A program made the translations under genes and the position numbers. A DNA stretch of 11,429 nt. Origin: Candidatus Methylomirabilota bacterium (GTDB taxonomy: Bacteria > Methylomirabilota > Methylomirabilia > Methylomirabilales > JACPAU01). Below, piece by piece: positions 7,523-11,429 of the stretch. Position 1 is the stretch's first letter; every line of letters begins with the position of its first letter. The DNA lies in contig JACPAU010000084.1 of the NCBI GenBank assembly GCA_016180705.1, positions 1-11,429 of the forward strand, given 5' to 3'. The notes below the pieces were generated by a model. That model was not told the DNA's origin, ran no database searches, and saw only the letters and a list, made by a program, of their open reading frames with translations.

Positions 7523-8038
7523 ATGAGCATCCGGGCCCGAGAAATCACGCCCAAATGCCGGGTCGGGGTCCTGACGCTGCTGATCATCACGGCTTGCTTT
7601 GCCGGAGCGGGCCAGGCCGCGGGCGCCCTGCCGGCGACCCCGCTCGCCCTCCTCGACGGCGGCACCCTGGACTTCCAGAGTCTCAAGGGGAAGGTCGTCG
7701 TCATCCGCTTCCTGGCCTCCTGGTGACCCTTCTGCCAGCGGGAGGCTCCCGCTTTCGAGAGGGTCTATCAGCGGTTCAAGGGTCAGGGCGTCGCCTTCGT
7801 GGGGATCTTCGTCGAGGACACCGAGGCGAAGGCCCGGGAGTTCCTGCGTGACCACCCGGTCAGTTTCCCGTACGGCGCTGATTGGCAGTTGACCCTGGCC
7901 CGACCGCTCGGCTTTAGGGGGATGCCCTACACGGTCGTCATGTCTCCGCAGGGCGACGTCGCCCGCCGCTTTTTCGGGCCCGTGGAGGAGGCCGACCTGG
8001 TGGCGGCCATCCAAGAGCTTCTAGCTGCCCCCAAGTAG
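7523..8038 (+). CDS. Probable selenoprotein: exported thioredoxin/TlpA-like protein with Sec (in-frame TGA) in a U-x-x-C active site
   Basis: One frame runs from ATG 7523 to TAG 8036-8038, broken only by TGA at 7724-7726. Read as selenocysteine, it gives 171 residues. The N-terminus has a hydrophobic signal VGVLTLLIITACFAGAGQA, either a lipobox ITAC (Cys25) or signal peptidase I cleavage near AGQA-A. The thioredoxin fold follows: LKGKVVVIRFLASW, then U68-P-F-C71 where TlpA/thioredoxin relatives have WCxxC, REAPAFERVYQRFKGQGVAFVGIFVED, and the cis-proline loop GMPYT (Pro135). Homology is continuous on both sides of the TGA, and a SECIS-like hairpin starts immediately after it. GGAGG lies 6 nt before the ATG. 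The likely job is periplasmic or membrane-bound thiol-disulfide exchange. The alternative is a point nonsense mutation (TGC or TGT to TGA) or sequencing error. Sec insertion requires SelA, SelB, SelD and tRNA-Sec elsewhere in the genome. Confidence 0.8.
7727..7763 (+). promoter_or_regulatory. Candidate bacterial SECIS hairpin
   Basis: Directly after the TGA, CCCT+CT (7727-7730, 7732-7733, one bulged T) pairs with AGAGGG (7758-7763). An internal loop follows, then a perfect 7-bp stem AGCGGGA/TCCCGCT (7737-7743/7747-7753) capped by GGC (7744-7746). Known bacterial SECIS elements lie just 3' of the UGA, within the coding region, with a small apical loop roughly 16-37 nt downstream and a conserved G among its first two bases; here the loop begins 18 nt downstream with G. 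SelB would bind it. Confidence 0.7.
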
Positions 8039-8075
8039 CTGCGCTCGGTCTCCCGCGCGGCCGCCGGTCCATGCG

Positions 8076-8861
8076 ATGACCCCACGGATCTCCATCGTCA
8101 TCCCCGCGCGCAGCGATGCCGCGGCCCTTGGCGAGACCCTGGCGGCGCTGGACCGCCTGGCCGGGAGAGAGGCGGCCGAGGTCCTCGTCTGCGCCGCCGG
8201 CGACCCCGCGGGGGTCGAGCCGGCCGTGGCCGGCAGGGCGCGCCTGCTCTGGCCGACCGGGTCCACCCGGGCCGCCCTCCTGGACGCCGGTGGCTCCGCC
8301 GCCCGCGGCGAGGTCCTGTTCTTCCTGCATGCCGACTCCGTGCCGCCGGAGAACGCCTTCGCGCTGATCGCGAATGCCCTGTCCGACCCGAACGTGGTCG
8401 GCGGGGCCTTCGAGCACTGCTTCGCGGAGCCCGGCTGGAGCCTGCGGGCGATCTCGGCGATCAATCGCCTGCGCTACCGGCTCACCCGGAACTACTACGG
8501 AGACCAGGGGATCTTCGTCCGCGCCGCCACCTTCCGGCGGATGGGGGGCTACCGAGGGCTCGGGGTCATGGAGGACCTGGACTTCAGCCGGCGCCTGAAG
8601 CGCGTGGGCCGCACCGTCCTGATCCGGGTCCCCCTCAGAACCTCGGGCCGCCGCTTCCTGGCGCGGGGGCCGTGGCGCACCTTCTTCTTCATCGTCTGGC
8701 TGCTGCTCCTGTACACCCTGCGCCGCGACACCCAGCGCTACGCGGAGCGCTGGCGCGGCCCGGCCGACTTGACCCCGGGCAGCCCGTGGCCCGGGGTGGG
8801 CCTGCGCCGGGCGGCCGGGCTGGCCGGGGGAGGTGGGCTCACCCCGGAGGCGACGAAGTGA
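8076..8861 (+). CDS. Family 2 glycosyltransferase, TIGR04283-like
   Basis: 261 residues with a GT-A fold pattern: RISIVIPARSD at the N-terminus (nucleotide-sugar binding strand), FFLHADS (residues 82-88; HAD is the metal-binding DxD-type motif), YYGDQGIFVR, and the acceptor/catalytic segment GVMEDLDFSRRLKR. A hydrophobic stretch near residue 210 (TFFFIVWLLLLYTL) could anchor it to the inner membrane. It resembles the group named TIGR04283, labelled arsenosugar-type glycosyltransferases in databases; the true substrate is unknown and nothing around it points to arsenic. ATG 8076 lacks a clear SD and lies 37 nt after the selenoprotein stop. The stop overlaps the GTG of the epimerase (GTGA, 8858-8861), so the two are coupled, consistent with joint work on a glycan or glycolipid. 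Confidence 0.85.
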   Translation: MTPRISIVIPARSDAAALGETLAALDRLAGREAAEVLVCAAGDPAGVEPAVAGRARLLWPTGSTRAALLDAGGSAARGEVLFFLHADSVPPENAFALIANALSDPNVVGGAFEHCFAEPGWSLRAISAINRLRYRLTRNYYGDQGIFVRAATFRRMGGYRGLGVMEDLDFSRRLKRVGRTVLIRVPLRTSGRRFLARGPWRTFFFIVWLLLLYTLRRDTQRYAERWRGPADLTPGSPWPGVGLRRAAGLAGGGGLTPEATK

Positions 8862-10951
8862 GGCCCGCGCGCGGGGCTGCCGTCCTCCTGACGGGGGCCA
8901 CGGGGTTCATCGGCCGTGCCGTGGCGCGCCGGCTGCTGGCTGCCGGGCGGCCGGTCGTTGCGCTGGCCCGGCGCCGCGGGGAGGCGTCGGCAGCGGCCCG
9001 GGTGGCGGAGGCGGTCGGGCTCGCGCCCGCTGGCGGCAGGCTCCAGGTGCTGGAGGCCGACCTGACGCATCCGGGCCTGGGCCTCGGGGAGGGGGACTGG
9101 CGCCTCCTCCGGGACCGGGTTGAGACGGTGATCCACTGCGCCGGCGAGACCGTCTTCTTCCCGAGGGCACTGGAACCGTTCGTGGCCGGACACGTGGGAG
9201 GACCCCTGACGCTGTTCCGCGGGCTGGCCGGAGGCCGCCTTCGGCACTGGGCCCACCTCTCGACCGCCTACGTTTGCGGGAATCGCTCGGGGATCGTCCT
9301 CGAGCGGGAGGGGGACGTCGGGCAGTGTTTCCAGAATCCCTACGAGCGGGTCAAGCTGCGCGCCGAGGAGGCCGTCCGACGGGCCGGCGCGGCGCTCGGC
9401 GTGGACGTGCGGGTCCTGCGGCCGAGCATCGTCGTGGGGTCGGGGCCCGAGACGGCGGGCGGCCATCCCTCGCAGTGCCTCTTCGCGTTCATCCGGATGG
9501 CGGCGGCGCTCGCCGGCGTCGCCGGGGGCGCCGAGGTGCCTCTCCGGATCGCGGCGGCCCCCCGGGCCCGCTTCAACATCGTGCCGGTGGATTACGTGGC
9601 GGAGGCGGCGCGCGTCCTGGCGGAGCATCCGGAGGCCGCGGGGGGGACCTTCCACCTGGTCGTCTCGGACCCGCCGACCCAGGCGGGGGTCCTGGCCATG
9701 ATCGCCGCCCGCCTCGGCCTCCGGGGCCTCACCCTGGTGGACGCCCGGCGGGCGCCCCTCGGGGACCCGTCGCCGCTGGAGCAGGCCGTCGCGCGCCACC
9801 TCGAGGGCTACCGCGGATACCTGGACGCAGAGGTCCGGTTCGACGACACGAACGCGCGTCGGATCCTGGACCGGTGCGGCCTCCCGCGGCCGAGGCTATC
9901 GCGCGATGGCGTCCACCGTCTGGTCCACCTGGCGCTGGCGACCTCCCTGGCGGTCCCGCGTCCGGTCGCGGGAGGGCGGGACGGTCCACGGGCGGCGGGC
10001 GCTTCCCTCGGCATGGGCGCGCCGGATCGGGCGCCGGGAGAGAACATGGGTCAGGGAAGGGGCAGCCGGGTGAGGACGCGGTTGGCCCGAATCGTCCTCC
10101 TGGCAGCGCTGCTTTGGGCTGGGCTTGCCCTCTCGCCCCTTTCAGCGTCGGCGGGGGAGTCGCCCCTGGTCGCGGAGCTGCGCGAGTTCCACACGCGGTA
10201 CCACGAGGATCCCGCGCGCCTCGACGCCCTCCGGGAGGGGCTGGAGCGGGCAGCGGCGGACGACCCCTCCGTGGGGAACCTCCTGGCCCTCGCCCAGGTC
10301 TCCTTCATCTGGGGGGACATCCGCGCCGAGACGCGCGAGGCGAAGCTCACCGCGTACGACCGAGGGCGGGAGGCCGCCCGCCGCGCTGTGGACCTGGAGC
10401 CGCAAAACCTCACCGCCCGCTTCTGGTACGCCACGAACACCGCCCGGTGGGGGCAGGCGAAGGGCGTGCTCCGGTCGCTTTTCCTCCTCCCGGCGGTCCA
10501 GGAGGAGATCGGGATCATCCTGGAGCTGGACCCGGCCTTCGCGCCGGTCTACGCCCTGGCCGGGAACGTGTTCTACGAGGTGCCGCGCCTCCTCGGGGGC
10601 GACCTCGAGAAGGCCGAGGCGGCCTTCCGCAAGGGGCTCGCGCTGGATCCCCACTTGGACCCTGACGGATACGCGCAAGGCCCGCGCGCTGCTCGAGTCC
10701 CTCCAGGACGGGTCGTGACGCGGTGGCCTGGCGGCCGGCCGGAGGGCGCGCGGCACCGACGGCCGGCTCCTCTTGTTCCGGCGGTCCGGCGCCACTATAA
10801 TTCGGCCCCCATCCACTGCGGGGCCTTCCGCGGGGAGCGCGGTTCGGGAGGCCCCGCCCCGAGAAACGCGATCCACCCGTATCACGGTGCGCCGAGCCAT
10901 GCTCACGGCCTTCGCCAAGGGTGCGTCCGCCTACCGGGCCTACCTCGGTAG
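8858..10951 (+). CDS. SDR NAD-dependent epimerase/dehydratase, open in frame into a membrane-anchored TPR domain
   Basis: GTG 8858 has GGAGG (8846-8850) 7 nt upstream and overlaps the glycosyltransferase stop. Residues 1 to about 375 form an extended short-chain dehydrogenase: Rossmann motif TGATGFIG (12-19), VIHCAGETVFF, LSTAYVCG (catalytic Ser/Thr region), NPYERVK (YxxxK catalytic pair), VLRPSIVVGSG, and FNIVPVDYVAEAARVL typical of this family. Likely substrate is a nucleotide sugar or lipid-linked thioester; not determined. The frame does not stop after the enzyme: a Gly/Ala/Arg linker (about 9960-10045) leads into a signal-anchor and TPR domain described separately, then into low-quality sequence ending at TAG 10949-10951. 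As read, this is one 697-residue protein with cytoplasmic enzyme, one membrane crossing and an outside TPR domain. More probably the two genes are separate, with a lost stop or undetected frameshift between them. Confidence 0.7.
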   Translation: MRPARGAAVLLTGATGFIGRAVARRLLAAGRPVVALARRRGEASAAARVAEAVGLAPAGGRLQVLEADLTHPGLGLGEGDWRLLRDRVETVIHCAGETVFFPRALEPFVAGHVGGPLTLFRGLAGGRLRHWAHLSTAYVCGNRSGIVLEREGDVGQCFQNPYERVKLRAEEAVRRAGAALGVDVRVLRPSIVVGSGPETAGGHPSQCLFAFIRMAAALAGVAGGAEVPLRIAAAPRARFNIVPVDYVAEAARVLAEHPEAAGGTFHLVVSDPPTQAGVLAMIAARLGLRGLTLVDARRAPLGDPSPLEQAVARHLEGYRGYLDAEVRFDDTNARRILDRCGLPRPRLSRDGVHRLVHLALATSLAVPRPVAGGRDGPRAAGASLGMGAPDRAPGENMGQGRGSRVRTRLARIVLLAALLWAGLALSPLSASAGESPLVAELREFHTRYHEDPARLDALREGLERAAADDPSVGNLLALAQVSFIWGDIRAETREAKLTAYDRGREAARRAVDLEPQNLTARFWYATNTARWGQAKGVLRSLFLLPAVQEEIGIILELDPAFAPVYALAGNVFYEVPRLLGGDLEKAEAAFRKGLALDPHLDPDGYAQGPRAARVPPGRVVTRWPGGRPEGARHRRPAPLVPAVRRHYNSAPIHCGAFRGERGSGGPAPRNAIHPYHGAPSHAHGLRQGCVRLPGLPR
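10046..10718 (+). CDS. TPR/TatT-like exported protein, in frame with the epimerase, disrupted 3' end
   Basis: ATG 10046 (GGGAG 5 nt upstream) or GTG 10070 opens a protein with a classical signal: RTRLARIVLLAALLWAGLALSPLSASA, cleavable after ASA. The mature part resembles TPR proteins related to the TRAP-transporter TatT component: YDRGREAARRAVDLEPQNLTARFWYATNTARWGQAKGVLRSLFLLPAVQEEIGIILELDPAFAPVYALAGNVFYEVPRLLGGDLEKAEAAFRKGLALDP. The ending TDTRKARALLESLQDGS with a TGA (10716-10718) is in the next frame, so a frame change lies at about 10650-10662. From memory, relatives carry about 35 more residues before a W-T-x-x-D-T-x-x-A-R-x-L-L-E tail; a small deletion here would explain both the missing part and the frame change. 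Function in solute-uptake partnering is inference. Confidence 0.65.
10773..10801 (+). promoter_or_regulatory. Predicted sigma70-type promoter upstream of the methyltransferase gene
   Basis: TTGTTC (10773-10778), 17 nt, then an exact TATAAT (10796-10801). An exact -10 hexamer is striking in such GC-rich DNA. Transcription would begin near 10808, leaving a leader of about 90 nt before ATG 10899. Confidence 0.6.
10818..10857 (+). promoter_or_regulatory. Strong leader hairpin between promoter and methyltransferase start
   Basis: GCGGGGCCTTCCG (10818-10830) pairs with CGGGAGGCCCCGC (10845-10857): 13 bp with one G-T wobble, 14-nt loop. It begins about 10 nt after the predicted start point. Without a following T-run it is not a canonical terminator; it may stabilise the 5' end or act in attenuation. 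Confidence 0.45.
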
Positions 10952-11429
10952 CCCCCACGGACGGTTGCGCTTGGAGCTGATCTGCTCGCGGCCTTCCTCC
11001 AGGCGGCCTGGGGCCGGGAGGCGGCGGTGCGGCGGGTTCTCGACGTGGGCTGCGGGACCGGGGAACTTCCCCTCCGCCTCGCGGCGCAGGGGCACGCCGT
11101 GACCCTGCTCGACCCGGTGGAGGAGATGCTCCACCTCGCCGCGGAGAGCGTCCGGGCGCAGGCACCCCCGCCGGCCATCCTCCCGGTCCTGGTCCGGGCC
11201 TCTCTGGAGGAGGCGTCCGGCCGGTTCGCGGGGACCCCGTTCGACCTGGTGCTCTGTCACACGCTGCTCGAGTACCTGCCGGAGCCCGCGAGGGCGCTCG
11301 GCCCTCTGGCGGACCTCCTGGCTGCGGGGGGGTACCTGTCCCTCGTCGCCCTGAACCGCCGGCAGGAGCCCTTTCGCCTGGCGATCCGGGACGGCGACCT
11401 GGAGAGCGCGCGGCGTGCCCTCGCGGGCG
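10899..11429 (+). CDS. SAM-dependent methyltransferase, CmoM/SmtA-like, with a frame change, cut off by window end
   Basis: The N-terminus MLTAFAKGASAYRAYLGSPHGRLRLEL (frame of ATG 10899) matches the start of class I methyltransferases. The remainder lies in the frame of position 11036: DLLAAFLQAAWGREAAVRRVLDVGCGTGELPLRLAAQG (motif I, SAM-binding), VTLLDPVEEML (motif II acidic residue), FDLVLCHTLLEYLPEPARALGPLADLLAAGGYLSLVALNRR. The CHTLLEYLPEP and LSLVALN spacing resembles CmoM, which methylates carboxymethoxyuridine in tRNA wobble position 34; a general methyltransferase is also possible. The switch falls near 10979: restoring one G (ctg-gat for ctgat) rejoins the frames. It may be a sequencing error, or a true mutation making this a pseudogene. 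The 180-nt gap before it holds only the promoter and hairpin listed. Confidence 0.7.

Noticed and set aside
7724..7726. TGA as tryptophan (alternative genetic code)
   Set aside because: Several genes in the window (dehydrogenase, leuB, engB, the TPR and glycosyltransferase genes) end at TGA in the expected place, so TGA is a normal stop here.

Overview
The window is a very GC-rich (roughly 70% or more), densely packed bacterial chromosome segment. Overlapping start/stop codons, SD-led GTG starts, two consecutive envelope lipoproteins and a TatT-like TPR protein suggest an uncultured Gram-negative lineage, possibly Methylomirabilota (NC10/Rokubacteria) or a deltaproteobacterial relative. That placement is inference only; no marker gene here settles it.

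Layout. 1-594: 3' end of a Glu/Leu/Phe/Val-type dehydrogenase, convergent with leuB (614-1690, minus strand). A compact intergenic region (1691-1764) holds a plausible leuB promoter overlapping a perfect inverted repeat, and separates leuB from the ribosome-assembly GTPase engB (1765-2355). A tightly coupled operon follows: a 15-repeat TPR lipoprotein (2433-4187), a LolA/DUF4292-like lipoprotein (4184-5002) and ispE (5006-5896), joining envelope assembly to isoprenoid precursor synthesis. The next 518 bases (5897-6414) carry no convincing protein gene but are full of inverted repeats, including a foldback of about 220 nt (6117-6335) with less GC-rich ends that could be a MITE-like element or a rod-shaped RNA. 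Next come a fused MsrB-MsrA methionine sulfoxide reductase (6415-7335), an exported thioredoxin-fold protein interrupted in frame by TGA (7523-8038), and a GT2 glycosyltransferase (8076-8861) coupled by a GTGA overlap to an SDR epimerase (8858 onward). The epimerase frame runs without a stop into a signal-anchored TatT-like TPR domain. After a promoter with a strong leader hairpin, a CmoM-like methyltransferase runs off the window end.

The most exciting signal is the gene at 7523-8038. Its TGA falls exactly at the first Cys of a W-C-x-x-C thioredoxin active site, giving W-U-P-F-C, and a hairpin fitting the bacterial SECIS description begins directly after it. This looks like an exported TlpA/thioredoxin-like selenoprotein that a standard gene caller would split or discard. 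A caution is that reading-frame anomalies cluster at 10.0-11.0 kb (missing stop, frame change in the TPR tail, frame change in the methyltransferase), so local sequence errors or gene decay are possible there.
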